Assembly (NCBI RefSeq): GCF_963665995.1 | Contig: NZ_OY762512.1 | Location: forward strand, 5,084,001-5,148,000 | Length of the DNA stretch: 64,000 nucleotides | DNA from: Pleurocapsa sp. FMAR1 | GTDB lineage: Bacteria > Cyanobacteriota > Cyanobacteriia > Cyanobacteriales > Xenococcaceae | Direction: 5' to 3' | Part shown: positions 38,464 through 48,507 of the stretch, piece by piece | Layout: each line of letters starts with the position of its first letter | How positions within the stretch are numbered: position 1 is the first letter of the stretch | Made by a program: the position numbers and the translations under genes | Notes under the pieces: model-generated | Databases searched by the model: none | The model's input: the letters and a program-made list of their open reading frames with translations, nothing else | What the model was told of the DNA's origin: nothing

Positions 38464-39021
38464 TTATTGTATACCCCGCTGCATTTGCCTGAGACGTTTT
38501 TGCGCTGCGGGATCGAGGGTATTAAATAAAAAACGACCAGAAGGTTTGTTCTTGGTCTGTTTTTTATTTCTGCTTTTGATTTGGCAGTCGGCTCGTTTTA
38601 CTTCTTTTGCTAACATGGGAGCGGACAAACATTCTGCACCGTATCCAACTACCGTAAGCTGTTGAGCGCGATCGCTCGTGGCAACAATCAACCGAGTAGA
38701 CTCTTGCTGATATTTTTTTCTGCCAAATGTGGCGCAGAATTTTTCAATGTAGGTATCAGCGGTTTCAGCAAACGCTGTGTAATGGACTGATAAAGCAGCG
38801 GTATGATCTTCTACACTGCGGGGAGTATCTTGATAGTGAGCGTCGAAAACTATTTTAGTGCGGTAAGCAACCGCAGCAGTATAGTTAATTAAACATTCAA
38901 CTAATTCATAACGGGCTGCTTCTAAACCGTGGCGATCGCGACTTTCTTTTAAGTCCGACCAGTCGCCGATCATATTGTAACCATCGACGAGTAGTATCGC
39001 CTGGTATGAGTGAGGTAACAT
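38464..39021 (-). CDS. NYN-domain RNA nuclease (YacP/Rae1-like)
   Basis: 185 residues. The PIN-like NYN fold begins ILLVDGYNMIGDW, with acidic residues in TKIVFDAHYQD and in the later VATSDRAQQLT. The Bacillus member Rae1 (YacP) cleaves mRNA in the ribosomal A site. The lysine/arginine-rich C-terminus (RNKKQTKNKPSG) could bind RNA. The gene stands alone next to the tRNA. Confidence 0.87.
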   Translation of the reverse strand: MLPHSYQAILLVDGYNMIGDWSDLKESRDRHGLEAARYELVECLINYTAAVAYRTKIVFDAHYQDTPRSVEDHTAALSVHYTAFAETADTYIEKFCATFGRKKYQQESTRLIVATSDRAQQLTVVGYGAECLSAPMLAKEVKRADCQIKSRNKKQTKNKPSGRFLFNTLDPAAQKRLRQMQRGIQ

Positions 39022-39240
39022 TGTAGTAAATGGTTTTATAGGAGAGTAGGTTTTGATCTAAATCCTATCTTAAGCAAAATTGTTAACAAAAAGTTAAACA
39101 AAATGAATATTGTTGCTGACTTGAACTCTTAAACAGTCAGAATTATTATTCATAGCTCTTAGCTTTTAGCCATCAACCATCAGCTTTTTGAAGAAATTTA
39201 TCTCAACAAAGATAACTAACCTAAAATTAGCATCAGTTTA

Positions 39241-39936
39241 TTATCTTTCTGTTGCCAGCAACTTTTCCTTAAGGCGTTGAGGATCTCCTTTTGCCATCAC
39301 TTTTCCTCTCTCTAGCAAAAAAGCTCCGTCACAATAATCTAATTCTTCTAGGCGATGAGTTACCCACAGAGCAGTAAGATTGCGCTGCTTAACCAAATTT
39401 TTCACCTGAGCTACCAATTCTAGTTGCGTATCAGGGTCTAGTAAAGCCGTGGGTTCGTCAAACAAAATTGTCTCACAGTTACGGGCAAGCGCACCAGCGA
39501 TCGCAATTCTTTGTTTTTGTCCCCCACTCAGCGCATGAATTGGTCGCCTTTCTAAATTCAATAGATTGACTGCATCTAGAGCTTCTCTAACTCTTTCTCT
39601 AACCTGAACTATAGACAATTTTTCACTCACCAAACCAAACGCAATATCTGCCCCGACAGTGGGCATAACTAGCTGATGGTCTGGGTTCTGGAAAACAAAT
39701 CCTGTCTTATAAGGCATGACGATAGAGCCAGTATCAGGAATTAGCAACCCTGCTAATAGTCTTAATAAGGTAGATTTTCCGCTACCGTTATTACCCAGCA
39801 ACATCCAAAATTCCCCTTTAGGAACTTCTAAAGAGCAATCATTTAGCACCATGGCTTCAGGCGACCAGCAAAAACACAAGTTGTTAACCTTAATAACTGA
39901 TGTTTTGTCTAACGCTTGCTCAGTGGGGTAGGTCAT
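39241..39936 (-). CDS. Energy-coupling factor-type ABC ATPase (CbiO/BioM-like)
   Basis: 231 residues: Walker A LGNNGSGKSTLLRLL, Q-loop FVFQNPDHQL, signature LSGGQKQRIAIAGAL, Walker B TILFDEPTALLDP and the switch histidine in WVTHRLEEL. The FQNPDHQ Q-loop is typical of ECF-type importers for metals or vitamins. No S or T component is adjacent. Its start ATG shares one base with the stop of the upstream gene (TAATG), so translation is probably coupled. Confidence 0.88.
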   Translation of the reverse strand: MTYPTEQALDKTSVIKVNNLCFCWSPEAMVLNDCSLEVPKGEFWMLLGNNGSGKSTLLRLLAGLLIPDTGSIVMPYKTGFVFQNPDHQLVMPTVGADIAFGLVSEKLSIVQVRERVREALDAVNLLNLERRPIHALSGGQKQRIAIAGALARNCETILFDEPTALLDPDTQLELVAQVKNLVKQRNLTALWVTHRLEELDYCDGAFLLERGKVMAKGDPQRLKEKLLATER

Positions 39937-40211
39937 TATTCGCTAACGGCAGTAGCAGCGAAGAAACCAGGCACTCGACCTTCTGCCATCCCGCCCGACC
40001 TTTTATTAATGTTGACAGCGCAGATCATATTACCTTTGACCGCTACTTTTTTCTCCTCATCTTTATCACAGGTAAGTTCGACGAGGTCTGAACTACCAGA
40101 ACGCATTACCTGAAGTATCTCTTGATAAAGACTGTTGGCTGCTTCAGATTCTTTGCGATGTACGGAAATAGGTAAGGGAATGTCTTGTAGAACAATATCA
40201 ATAGTGAACAT
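39936..40211 (-). CDS. UPF0367-family protein
   Basis: 91 residues. The first 70 (MFTIDIVLQDIPLPISVHRKE; LVELTCDKDEEKKVAVKGNMICAVNI in part) match the UPF0367 family of small cyanobacterial and plastid proteins. The C-terminal 20 residues (GRVPGFFAATAVSE) are an extension I do not recognise. It precedes the ECF ATPase with a one-base overlap. Function unknown. Confidence 0.78.
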   Translation of the reverse strand: MFTIDIVLQDIPLPISVHRKESEAANSLYQEILQVMRSGSSDLVELTCDKDEEKKVAVKGNMICAVNINKRSGGMAEGRVPGFFAATAVSE

Positions 40212-40479
40212 AGAGCTTTAAAAAAGATTGCAACAGTTAAATTATGGTCTAAATTCACAAAAATTCCCATCTTTAACTTGGTCCAATTTTCAGAAAAACT
40301 TTAACTTTTCTTTGGATTTGAGCTGGAAATTTTCTTTACTTTCTCTTATTATGTATAATATTAAGTAAAGAAAAGTTAATTTTTCTCACAATCGACTTGA
40401 TGTATTTTCGTGTCAGGTCGCTGAAAATTGTAATTATTCCAACGATCCTAATAAGCATAATTTCGGAGATCTAATCTAT

Positions 40480-41538
40480 ATGACAATAGCAGTAGGACGC
40501 GCGCCGTCACAACAGGGCATCTTTGATGCAGTTGATGACTGGCTAAAACGCGATCGCTTTGTATTCGTAGGCTGGTCGGGTATTCTTCTATTCCCCTGTG
40601 CCTACATGGCAATAGGTGGCTGGCTGACCTGCACCACTTTCGTTACTAGTTGGTACACCCACGGTTTAGCTTCTTCATACCTAGAAGGATGCAACTTCCT
40701 AACCGTAGCCGCATCAACCCCAGCAGACAGCATGGGTCACTCCCTGTTGTTCCTTTGGGGGCCAGAAGCAGGCTGGAGCTTTACCCGCTGGTGTCAAATC
40801 GGTGGTTTGTGGGCATTTGTCGCCCTCCATGGTGCATTTGCCCTAATCGGCTTTATGCTGCGTCAGTTTGAGATATCGCGTCTAGTAGGGATTCGTCCTT
40901 ACAATGCGATCGCTTTCTCTGGCCCCATCGCCGTATTCGTTTCAGTATTCTTGCTCTATCCTTTAGGACAGTCAAGCTGGTTCTTTGCACCCAGTTTAGG
41001 CGTAGCGGGAATCTTCCGTTTCATCCTGTTTGTTCAAGGATTCCACAACTTCACCCTTAATCCCTTCCACATGATGGGAGTAGCAGGTGTACTTGGTGGA
41101 GCATTACTCTGTGCAATTCACGGAGCAACAGTCGAAAACACCCTGTTTGATGACGGTGGCGAAGCTGACACCTTTAGAGCCTTTGAACCTACCCAAGCAG
41201 AAGAAACCTACAGTATGGTTACAGCCAACCGATTCTGGTCACAGATATTCGGGATTGCTTTTTCCAACAAACGTTGGTTGCACTTCTTTATGTTATTCGT
41301 ACCCGTAACAGGGCTATGGATGGCAAGTATCGGCATCATCGGTATTGCTTTGAACTTAAGAGCTTATGACTTCGTCTCTCAAGAGTTGAGAGCAGCCGAA
41401 GATCCTGAGTTTGAAACGTTCTACACTAAAAACATCTTGCTCAACGAAGGTCTAAGAGCATGGATGGCATCACAAGACCAACCACATCAAAACTTCGAGT
41501 TTCCTGAAGAAGTATTGCCTCGTGGTAACGCGCTGTAA
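40480..41538 (+). CDS. psbD: Photosystem II D2 protein, standalone copy
   Basis: 352 residues, the normal length, with five membrane helices. D2 binds P680 chlorophyll, pheophytin, QA and the non-haem iron. Visible: YD tyrosine 160 (FLLYPLGQ), H189 (GFHN), chlorophyll ligand H197 (NPFHMMG), iron ligands in AIHGA and RWLHFF, and W253 in NRFWSQ. Residue 191 is F instead of the W I remember in other D2 proteins; position 51 is C where G is usual (WLTCTTF), and [11 protein letters not shown] differs from the usual PEAQGN-type loop. psbC does not follow, so this is the second-type psbD found alone, which in other cyanobacteria responds to light stress. GGAG lies 11 bases before the ATG. Confidence 0.96.
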   Translation: MTIAVGRAPSQQGIFDAVDDWLKRDRFVFVGWSGILLFPCAYMAIGGWLTCTTFVTSWYTHGLASSYLEGCNFLTVAASTPADSMGHSLLFLWGPEAGWSFTRWCQIGGLWAFVALHGAFALIGFMLRQFEISRLVGIRPYNAIAFSGPIAVFVSVFLLYPLGQSSWFFAPSLGVAGIFRFILFVQGFHNFTLNPFHMMGVAGVLGGALLCAIHGATVENTLFDDGGEADTFRAFEPTQAEETYSMVTANRFWSQIFGIAFSNKRWLHFFMLFVPVTGLWMASIGIIGIALNLRAYDFVSQELRAAEDPEFETFYTKNILLNEGLRAWMASQDQPHQNFEFPEEVLPRGNAL

Positions 41539-41613
41539 AAAACGTCAGAAAATTTGTGCAGGTGAGGATAATATCATTCTCACTTGTTAATGTGAACTAT
41601 ATTTGGTTCCAGG

Positions 41614-41645
41614 TAAACCCCTCGCTTTTGAGGGGTTTATTTTGT
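41614..41645 (+). terminator. Rho-independent terminator of psbD
   Basis: Hairpin with arms TAAACCCCTC and GAGGGGTTTA, loop of about seven bases, then TTTTG. It lies 76 bp after the psbD stop and ahead of phnD. Confidence 0.9.
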
Positions 41646-41790
41646 AGATAGCTATGATGATTATCTAAATAATTGGATCCTGTTAAGGTCTTAAAGTCCA
41701 GCAAGGTTAGGCTTTAAAACCTCAATATTTTTGTTTTGTACATTCAGCCTAAATTTATCTTGCTTTCAGTCTAAATTCATCTGATTAAAT

Positions 41791-42723
41791 ATGATAATTA
41801 ATACTCGCTGGGTCAAAGCAATTCTTCTGGGAGTTCTAACCCTGATTACCATCATTGCCTGTAGTAGTCAGCCAGAGGTTGAGACGAACCAAAATGCAGC
41901 TAATGCACCTGTGGCAGACCTAAAACAATTGGAGTTCGGCGTTGGGCCTTATTTTCCAACTCCCAATGAGAACCGCAAGCAATTCGATCCTCTATTTAAA
42001 GAACTAGCACAACAGGTTAATCTTCCAGCTAAGGTAATAGTTACGGATGACTGGATTGGAATTTCTGAAGCCTTGCGATCGCGTACCTTAGATGCAGCTT
42101 GGTTAGGACCGTGGGGATATGTGCTTGCTAATAATAATGAGCCTTCAATTCAGGCGATCGCTACAGTTAAATATAAAGATAAACCCACTTACTATTCTGT
42201 TTTAATGGCTTGTGCTGATGCCCCATTCGACACTCTAGATGAGGCAATTGCTCAAAGTAAAGCAGGGTCAAAGCTAAAGCTAAGTCTAGCTGATGTTGGT
42301 TCTACCTCTGGTTGGTTAATTCCTACTGGCGAATTTAAGCGTCGCGGTATCGACCCCAAGGAGGTCTTTGACTATAGTGAGGGAGCTAGTCATGCAGCCC
42401 AGGCGATCGCAGTCATTAGCGACCAAGTGGATATTGCTTCAGATTATGACCGCAACCTAGACGTGTTAGAAAGTGAGGGACGGATTGATAAATCCAAGCT
42501 TAAGATTATTTGGCAATCTGAACCTTTACCCAACGACCCGATTGCGATTCGGGGCGGTTTGCCAAAAGAGATTGAAACTCAGTTACAGCAAGCTTTAGTG
42601 AATCTGTCGCCAGAACAAGCGCAGAAATTATTACCAGAGAATTACACGGGCTTTGTGGCATCTGATGGCAGCAATTACGAATCAATTCGAGAAACTGGTA
42701 AGTTGGTGGGCAAATTAAAATGA
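41791..42723 (+). CDS. phnD: PhnD-type phosphonate/phosphite-binding lipoprotein
   Basis: 310 residues. Lipoprotein signal with lipobox IIACSS, then the type 2 periplasmic-binding fold: KQLEFGVGPYFPTPNE, then TLDAAWLGPWGYVLA and KLSLADVGSTSGWLIPTGE. These fit the PhnD/PtxB group that binds phosphonate, phosphite or phosphate esters. It overlaps phnE by four bases, so the genes form an operon. No C-P lyase or phosphite dehydrogenase gene follows, so the imported compound is not known. Confidence 0.9.
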   Translation: MIINTRWVKAILLGVLTLITIIACSSQPEVETNQNAANAPVADLKQLEFGVGPYFPTPNENRKQFDPLFKELAQQVNLPAKVIVTDDWIGISEALRSRTLDAAWLGPWGYVLANNNEPSIQAIATVKYKDKPTYYSVLMACADAPFDTLDEAIAQSKAGSKLKLSLADVGSTSGWLIPTGEFKRRGIDPKEVFDYSEGASHAAQAIAVISDQVDIASDYDRNLDVLESEGRIDKSKLKIIWQSEPLPNDPIAIRGGLPKEIETQLQQALVNLSPEQAQKLLPENYTGFVASDGSNYESIRETGKLVGKLK

Positions 42724-43565
42724 CGGAACAAACACCGTCAAGTGAAAAGCTCTACCCGCCTAAGTACGAGGATATTTTACAAGCCGAACGCAATCGACGT
42801 GGAGGGCTAGGGCGCGTATTAAAACAAGGATTTTGGGGACTACTAGCTTTGGCTGTTCTGGTCGCCAGTATCCAAACTGCCGAAGTCTCGGTTGAGAAAC
42901 TCTGGAACGGATTACCTCGCCTGGGGGACTGGCTGACAAGACTGTGGCCCCCAGATTTCTCGGAATTACCGTTCTTTCTAGCAGCTACTTGGGAAACTTT
43001 GGCGATCGCCATTCTTGGTACGGTCGCAGCGATTATAGTGGCAATTCCCTTAGCTGTTCTGGTTGCCAGAAACATTACTCCTTTCGCGTTATTAGCAACT
43101 CCACTGAGATTTTTTTTAAATCTGTTACGAGGAATTGATACGGCAATTTTCGCCCTGTTCTTCGTATCTATTGTCGGCTTAGGACCTTTTGCTGGCTTAC
43201 TGGGAGTAGCATTTCACTCCACTGGTTCGATGGCAAAACTCTATGGAGAAGTCCTGGAAACCATCACCCCTGAACCAATTGAAGCGATTGAGGCCACAGG
43301 AACTGACCGCATCCGCACCTTTGCCTTTGCTGTCTTGCCAGAAGCAATGCCTGGACTGATTAGCATTAGCTTATATTTGTGGGAATTTAACGTTCGTTCT
43401 TCGGTAATTTTAGGTATTGTCGGGGCTGGCGGTATTGGTTACGAACTACTAGTTAGTTTAAAACTACTAGACTTTCCCCGTCTGGCTACCATTTTGATTT
43501 TGATTTTAGCTATGGTTAGTTTAATTGATGCCCTCAGTGCTTACCTGCGAAAAAGATTAGCTTAA
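42720..43565 (+). CDS. phnE: PhnE-type ABC permease
   Basis: 281 residues with about six membrane helices: one N-terminal (GFWGLLALAVLVASI) and the permease core with ATWETLAIAILGTVAAIIVAI, RGIDTAIFALFF and the EAA loop EAIEATGTDRIRTF, which contacts the ATPase. The ending (YLRKRLA) is typical. Partner of the PhnD and PhnC proteins encoded on either side. Confidence 0.92.
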   Translation: MTEQTPSSEKLYPPKYEDILQAERNRRGGLGRVLKQGFWGLLALAVLVASIQTAEVSVEKLWNGLPRLGDWLTRLWPPDFSELPFFLAATWETLAIAILGTVAAIIVAIPLAVLVARNITPFALLATPLRFFLNLLRGIDTAIFALFFVSIVGLGPFAGLLGVAFHSTGSMAKLYGEVLETITPEPIEAIEATGTDRIRTFAFAVLPEAMPGLISISLYLWEFNVRSSVILGIVGAGGIGYELLVSLKLLDFPRLATILILILAMVSLIDALSAYLRKRLA

Positions 43566-43699
43566 TACCGTTTCTATTTATGTTGGCTACAAGACTGACT
43601 GAGAGACTAGGGGACTAGGGGACGGGGAGAAAGATTTGTAGCAGCGATTTTGAGAGTTTGTATAAAAGAGAAAGATTTCTAAATGCCCTAACTGTTATT

Positions 43700-44428
43700 A
43701 TGCTGACTGTCGAACATCTTACAAAGTCCTATGGCAAGACATTCGCCCTCAAAGATATTAACTTTGGGATCGAACCCCATACATTTACAGCAATTCTTGG
43801 CTCTTCTGGTGCGGGAAAAACCACGCTGCTGCGCTGTATTCTCCAACTGGTAAGACCCGACCGAGGGCGCGTCTGGTTTCAGGGACAGGATTTAACCAAT
43901 TGTTCTCCCCAAGAATTACGTAACAGTCGCACCCAAATTGCTACAGTAGCCCAACAATTTAACTTGGTACGCCGTCGCAGTGCTTTAGAAAATTGCTTGG
44001 GAGGACGCTTGCAGGAGTTGCCTTTATGGCGTTGTCTACTGGGAATTTTTCCCCTCAGCTTGTTAAACGAAGCAATGACTGCACTAGAGCGAGTACAATT
44101 ACTAAATGTAGCATTTCAACGCGCCGATCGCCTGTCAGGGGGTCAGAAACAGCGGGTGGCGATCGCTCGTGCTTTAACCCAAAGGGCGCGTCTAATTCTA
44201 GCAGATGAACCGATTGCCAGCCTCGACCCAGAAACGGCTCACGTTGTTTTGAGTTTATTGCGATCGCTGTGCATTCAAGAAGGGCTAACGGTTATCTGCA
44301 ATCTCCATCAGGTAGAATTAGCAACTCAATATAGCGATCGCCTTCTGGGTATTAAAGGCGGAAAACTCGTGCTGGATCTGCCGACCAGTAAATTGAGTAC
44401 CGCAGATATTAATCGCATTTATCGGTAA
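43700..44428 (+). CDS. phnC: PhnC-type ABC ATPase
   Basis: About 242 residues. Walker A GSSGAGKTTLLRCI, Q-loop TVAQQFNLV, signature LSGGQKQRVAIARAL, Walker B LILADEPIASLDP and switch histidine NLHQVEL. I start at ATG 43700 (MLTVEHLTKSYG), where homologues begin; the frame is open further up to 43658 but without a ribosome site. It lies 134 bp after phnE; that gap holds tandem copies of a GGGGACTAG-like motif, so the operon may be interrupted by a repeat. Confidence 0.9.
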   Translation: MLTVEHLTKSYGKTFALKDINFGIEPHTFTAILGSSGAGKTTLLRCILQLVRPDRGRVWFQGQDLTNCSPQELRNSRTQIATVAQQFNLVRRRSALENCLGGRLQELPLWRCLLGIFPLSLLNEAMTALERVQLLNVAFQRADRLSGGQKQRVAIARALTQRARLILADEPIASLDPETAHVVLSLLRSLCIQEGLTVICNLHQVELATQYSDRLLGIKGGKLVLDLPTSKLSTADINRIYR

Positions 44429-44842
44429 AAAATAACAACGGCTAACTAACTTACTAGACTTCTTGCACGAATTTCCCGCGTTGTAGGAACTGTCGAGGGC
44501 GTAGCTATTGCCGAGGGTGCTGGGGTTTCCCCCGTTATAGGAACTGTCGAGGGTACGCCCTTAGAAAACACTAGCTGAAAATGAGGTCAGAGGTCAGTCC
44601 TAAAAGATTCCTAAAGGATTAACTCGAAGATCGGCAAACTAGACTATGATTTTTAGCTGCCCCACGATAGGCTAGATAATAGTAATTTAAGAATTGATTA
44701 TTATTAGCTTCAAATTTATTTTATAAAATTTAAGGGTTATCTAATTTCAGTTTATGGTAATTGTAAATTTGCTATTGACCGTTAATTTTAAGCTCATAGC
44801 TTTGTTTAATTACGACCAGATTATTACACAGGATAGTTAGTT
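44429..44842. other. Intergenic with a tandem GC-rich repeat
   Basis: Between phnC and nadK. It contains two direct copies of TAGGAACTGTCGAGGG (about 44484-44500 and 44540-44555) with a GGGGTTTCCCCC hairpin between them, of the local palindrome family. The remainder is AT-rich leader sequence of nadK. Confidence 0.6.
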
Positions 44843-45766
44843 GTGCCAAAGCCAAAAGCCGGCATTGTTTATAACGATATCAAGCCAGTAGCTTGCAAAA
44901 TTGCCTCGGAAATAGAAGAAAAACTCACTGCTGCTGGCTGGGATGTACGTATGACCACAGGAGTAGGAGGCATACTGGAGTATTCAACTCCAGGTGATCC
45001 TGTCTGTCATACTAAAATTGAGCAATTGACCCCATCTAACTTTGATCGAGATGTCAAATTTGCTGTAGTCTTAGGTGGAGATGGCACAGTCTTGTCTGCC
45101 TGTAGGCAGCTTGCACCCTGTGGAATACCTTTGCTAACTGTAAATACAGGTCACATGGGTTTTCTGACCGAAACCTTTCTTAGTCATTTAGACGAAGCCA
45201 TAGAAAAGCTTTTAGCTCAAGACTACAAGATAGAGGAGCGTTCTATGCTTACGGTCAGAGTATTTCGTAATAATGCTTTATTATGGGAAGCATTAAGCCT
45301 TAACGAGATGGTTTTGCATCGAGAACCACTTACTAGTATGTGCCATTTTGAAATACAAATTGGTGAACACGCACCAGTAGATGTAGCAGCAGACGGCATT
45401 ATAATTTCTACTCCTACAGGCTCTACCGCCTATTCCTTGAGTGCAGGAGGACCTGTAGTCACTCCTGAAGTTCCTGTATTGCAGCTTGCGCCAATTTGCC
45501 CTCATTCCCTGGCTTCTAGAGCATTGGTATTTAGCGATCGCGAACCTGTTAAAATATTTCCTGCCACTGCTAATCGGATGGTAATGGTGGTGGATGGTAA
45601 CGGTGGATGCTATATTTTGCCTGACGATCGTATTCAAATCGAAAAATCAGTTTATCCTGCTCGTTTTATTCGTCTCCAATCCCCTGAGTTTTTCCGTGTC
45701 CTGAGAGAGAAGCTAGGTTGGGGACTGCCCCATATTGCCAAACCAACTTCGGTTGAGCTTCCTTAA
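44843..45766 (+). CDS. nadK: NAD kinase
   Basis: 307 residues from GTG 44843 (AGGA upstream). The GGDGT motif ([12 protein letters not shown]), [10 protein letters not shown] and the [17 protein letters not shown] block that binds NAD are all present. The enzyme makes NADP from NAD and ATP (or polyphosphate). The length is typical of the cyanobacterial group with the longer N-terminus. Confidence 0.95.
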   Translation: MPKPKAGIVYNDIKPVACKIASEIEEKLTAAGWDVRMTTGVGGILEYSTPGDPVCHTKIEQLTPSNFDRDVKFAVVLGGDGTVLSACRQLAPCGIPLLTVNTGHMGFLTETFLSHLDEAIEKLLAQDYKIEERSMLTVRVFRNNALLWEALSLNEMVLHREPLTSMCHFEIQIGEHAPVDVAADGIIISTPTGSTAYSLSAGGPVVTPEVPVLQLAPICPHSLASRALVFSDREPVKIFPATANRMVMVVDGNGGCYILPDDRIQIEKSVYPARFIRLQSPEFFRVLREKLGWGLPHIAKPTSVELP

Positions 45767-45877
45767 ACAAGCTTGATTACAGTTGTTTGATAGTGTCTTT
45801 AAACAAACAGCGAGAAAAATATATTGCTAGCTGCTAAATGATTACCGATGATTCTCTCAACCTAGAATGGTAAACAT

Positions 45878-46561
45878 ATGACTACTAATATAGATCCATC
45901 GTTAATTCTCCTACTTACCGACAGTACTTTTGCTCAGGCAGCTAGTCAGGATATTCAAGCTGTTGGTTATTCTGTCGTTGTTGAAAAGGTCACTAAAGGA
46001 TGGTCAAAGCTGAGTCAGTACAAACCAGCTATGGTCATTTTTGATCAGGTTTTTACAGGACAACTAGGACTCGATTTGTGTCGTCAATTAAGAAATGCCC
46101 AAGAGCGAATACCTGTCTTGATGTTAGTCGAACAAGAAACCGTTGCCGAAAGAGTAGCTTGTTTAGAGGCTGGAGCAGATGATTACTTGCTCAAACCCTA
46201 TCAACGAGACAAACTGTTAGAGCAGATTAATCTTTATCTCCAGCCAGAAGTTAATAGCTCTAACCAGTTGAGGTTTGGAGAATTAGTCTTGGATTTGAGT
46301 ACTCGTCAGGTAGTTAGAAGCGATAGACTGATTGATTTAACCATGAAAGAGTTTGAACTACTCAAATACCTAATGTCAAATCCTCAGCAGGTGATGACCA
46401 GAGAAGAAATAATTGAAAACGTTTGGGGATACAATTATCGCGGAGAATCTAACGTCATTGAAGTGTATATTCGCTATTTACGACTTAAAATAGAAAGCCA
46501 AAACCATAAAAGATTAATCCAAACAGTCAGAGGTATTGGTTATGTTTTGCGAGAGTTTTAA
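45878..46561 (+). CDS. OmpR-type response regulator with incomplete acidic pocket
   Basis: 227 residues: receiver domain 1-120 and winged helix DNA-binding domain 130-227 (LIDLTMKEFELLKYLMSNP; NVIEVYIRYLRLKIE). The phospho-acceptor D is in MVIFDQVF and K is in YLLKPY, but the usual pair of acidic residues at the N-terminus reads LLLTDS, with one of them replaced by T. Such receivers often work without phosphorylation, as in NblR-like cyanobacterial regulators. The next gene begins with no gap after its stop. Confidence 0.87.
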   Translation: MTTNIDPSLILLLTDSTFAQAASQDIQAVGYSVVVEKVTKGWSKLSQYKPAMVIFDQVFTGQLGLDLCRQLRNAQERIPVLMLVEQETVAERVACLEAGADDYLLKPYQRDKLLEQINLYLQPEVNSSNQLRFGELVLDLSTRQVVRSDRLIDLTMKEFELLKYLMSNPQQVMTREEIIENVWGYNYRGESNVIEVYIRYLRLKIESQNHKRLIQTVRGIGYVLREF

Positions 46562-47056
46562 ATGATTAAACTAAAAATTAGCCTTGTATTCTTGATTTTA
46601 TTATCTGGTTGTTCTTCCTTGGCTAATACCCAAAAAACTATTGCCAATGCCTCAGAGGAGATTCAACAAGGACAGATGTTACCTATTACTGCTGCTGCTG
46701 AGATGGCAGGAAAAACTATTCAATTAGAGGTCGCCCAAACTCCAGAACAACAGGCTATAGGCTTAATGTATCGCGAGTCTTTAGCTGATGATCGGGGAAT
46801 GTTATTTCCTTTTGCCCAAGAGCGACTAGCCAGCTTTTGGATGAAAAATGTATCTATATCTTTAGATATGATTTTCTTAAATGGCAACCAGATTGTGAGC
46901 ATTGCTGCTGATGTACCTCCTTGCAAAGCTGAACCATGCCCTATATACGGACCTGGTGCTTTGGTAAATAAAGTAATTGAATTGAGAGGCGGAAGAGCCA
47001 AAGAGCTAGGAATCAAGGCAGGGGATAAGATAACGATTCGCAAATCTGATTCTTGA
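46562..47056 (+). CDS. DUF192-family lipoprotein
   Basis: 164 residues with a lipobox (LLSGCSS) and the DUF192 domain: QAIGLMYRESLADDRGMLF, FWMKNVSISLDMIFL and the PCKAEPCPIYGP cysteines. Its ATG follows the TAA of the response regulator directly (TAAATG), so the two genes are translated from one message and the regulator may control or be coregulated with an envelope function. Function of DUF192 is not established. Confidence 0.87.
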   Translation: MIKLKISLVFLILLSGCSSLANTQKTIANASEEIQQGQMLPITAAAEMAGKTIQLEVAQTPEQQAIGLMYRESLADDRGMLFPFAQERLASFWMKNVSISLDMIFLNGNQIVSIAADVPPCKAEPCPIYGPGALVNKVIELRGGRAKELGIKAGDKITIRKSDS

Positions 47057-47764
47057 AAGATCTAAATCTAAAGCAAATCTGGTATTACCGTTTAATAGAT
47101 GGGTTTAAAGCCCCGTCGTTCTTGCGTATGGAGCCTCAACGGGGGGAACCCCCGCAACGAACTGTTTTGCTTTTCGCGCTTTACGACGATTGGGACTGGG
47201 GAACAGGGACTGGGGGAGTTATTTGACTGCGTAGTCAGACCCAACGGGGGAGTGGAATATGGCTCTTAAACAGAGCCATTTCCTCGCCTCAATCCCTAAT
47301 CCCTAGTCACACGAATCACCGACCGTTCACGGCGGTGAGGAGTCAAAGGGCGATCGCCAGATTCTAAGCTACTGTTGAGCAACTTAATTGTTGGCAAGGC
47401 AATATTGTCTAATAACGATTGATTTTGCTGGCAAGTTTATCATTTTAGACCCGATTTCTATCGATAGGTAGAGTGCAAAGAAGAGGATTAAATATTATCT
47501 TTTTTGTACTTGCTGAAATTAAGTGATCTTACTGACCAATATATGTCATTATAGAAATTCTTAATTTGTTGAACCGCCAAGAATTAATTGCTAAGAAAAT
47601 TGAAGTTTCAAGCGACTGTGATTTGAAACACAGGCAAAGTTTTATTTATTTTCAACAATAGTAAGAATTCAGACTTAGTGCAGCATAAGCTTAATTTTTG
47701 CTATTCAAGCAATACGTTATATCTACGAATCAATCTGAGAAATTAAAATAAAAGGTCAATAGTC
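47057..47764. other. Long intergenic region with palindromic repeats
   Basis: Contains a GGGGGGAACCCCC hairpin (about 47137-47160) matching the cluster at 31659, and ATGGCTCTTAAACAGAGCCA (47259-47278), a hairpin that recurs at 63112-63131 inside the ORF-less group II intron. A HIP1 site lies near 47350. I see no protein or RNA gene. Confidence 0.6.
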
Positions 47765-47974
47765 ATGAAACCAGCCATGTACAAGAATTTTGTTAAGTTT
47801 TTGAAAGAAGAATTATCTCTTTCTACCGATTCTATTAATATTGTCCAACGTGCTGTGGAAGATCAGCCGGCGCCTATTCCCATGATTTTGTGGCAGTATG
47901 GTTTAGTTACCTTAGAAGAGCTAGACCGTATTTATGATTGGCTGTACAGCAAAACTAAATTTGATATCAGCTAA
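47765..47974 (+). CDS. DUF2949-family small protein
   Basis: 69 residues: FVKFLKEELSLSTDSINI, then PAPIPMILWQYGLVTLEELDRIYDWLY. This matches the small cyanobacterial DUF2949 family. It is all-helical, soluble and of unknown function. It is the last host-type gene before the mobile region. Confidence 0.8.
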   Translation: MKPAMYKNFVKFLKEELSLSTDSINIVQRAVEDQPAPIPMILWQYGLVTLEELDRIYDWLYSKTKFDIS

Positions 47975-48507
47975 AGGTATCAAATGATTGAGACGTTGAG
48001 CCAGCATTTAGCAAGCTAGATAACTCTTTACATGACTTGTTTTATTTAGGCGGAAATAAAAGGTTAGTGCGACGAAGTGCAGCCTACGCCTGAAACCAAT
48101 TTCCTGAAAGCATTGTAGATAACGAAGTACTCTCCTTCACTCAACCCTATTTTTCGACTGATTAATAAGTTTACCAAATTTTGACAGGTAGTTTTGAATC
48201 TGCATTCATGATGAACTTTAAACGAGAACGCTAACCAAACTGGGATACAGAAGAACTCATAGAAAATTGGACGCTATTACCCCAAGAGTTAGAACTAACC
48301 AAAAAAAAAGTAGGTGGTAATCAAATAGGCTTTGCACTTCTACTCAAGCATTTTCAACTGTTCGCCTATTTTCCCGAAGATAAATCTTCCATTTCTCAAG
48401 TTGTTATTTCCTACATTGCTTCGCAGGTTAATCTCCCAGAAAGTTCTTACTCTGATTACGATTGGCAAGGGCGTTCGGCAAAAGTTTATCGGGTTTAAAT
48501 TCGTAGT

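Noticed and set aside
40480-41538. psbD as part of a far-red light gene cluster
   Set aside because: No other far-red photosystem gene or red/far-red phytochrome regulator is near; it is a single gene with its own terminator.
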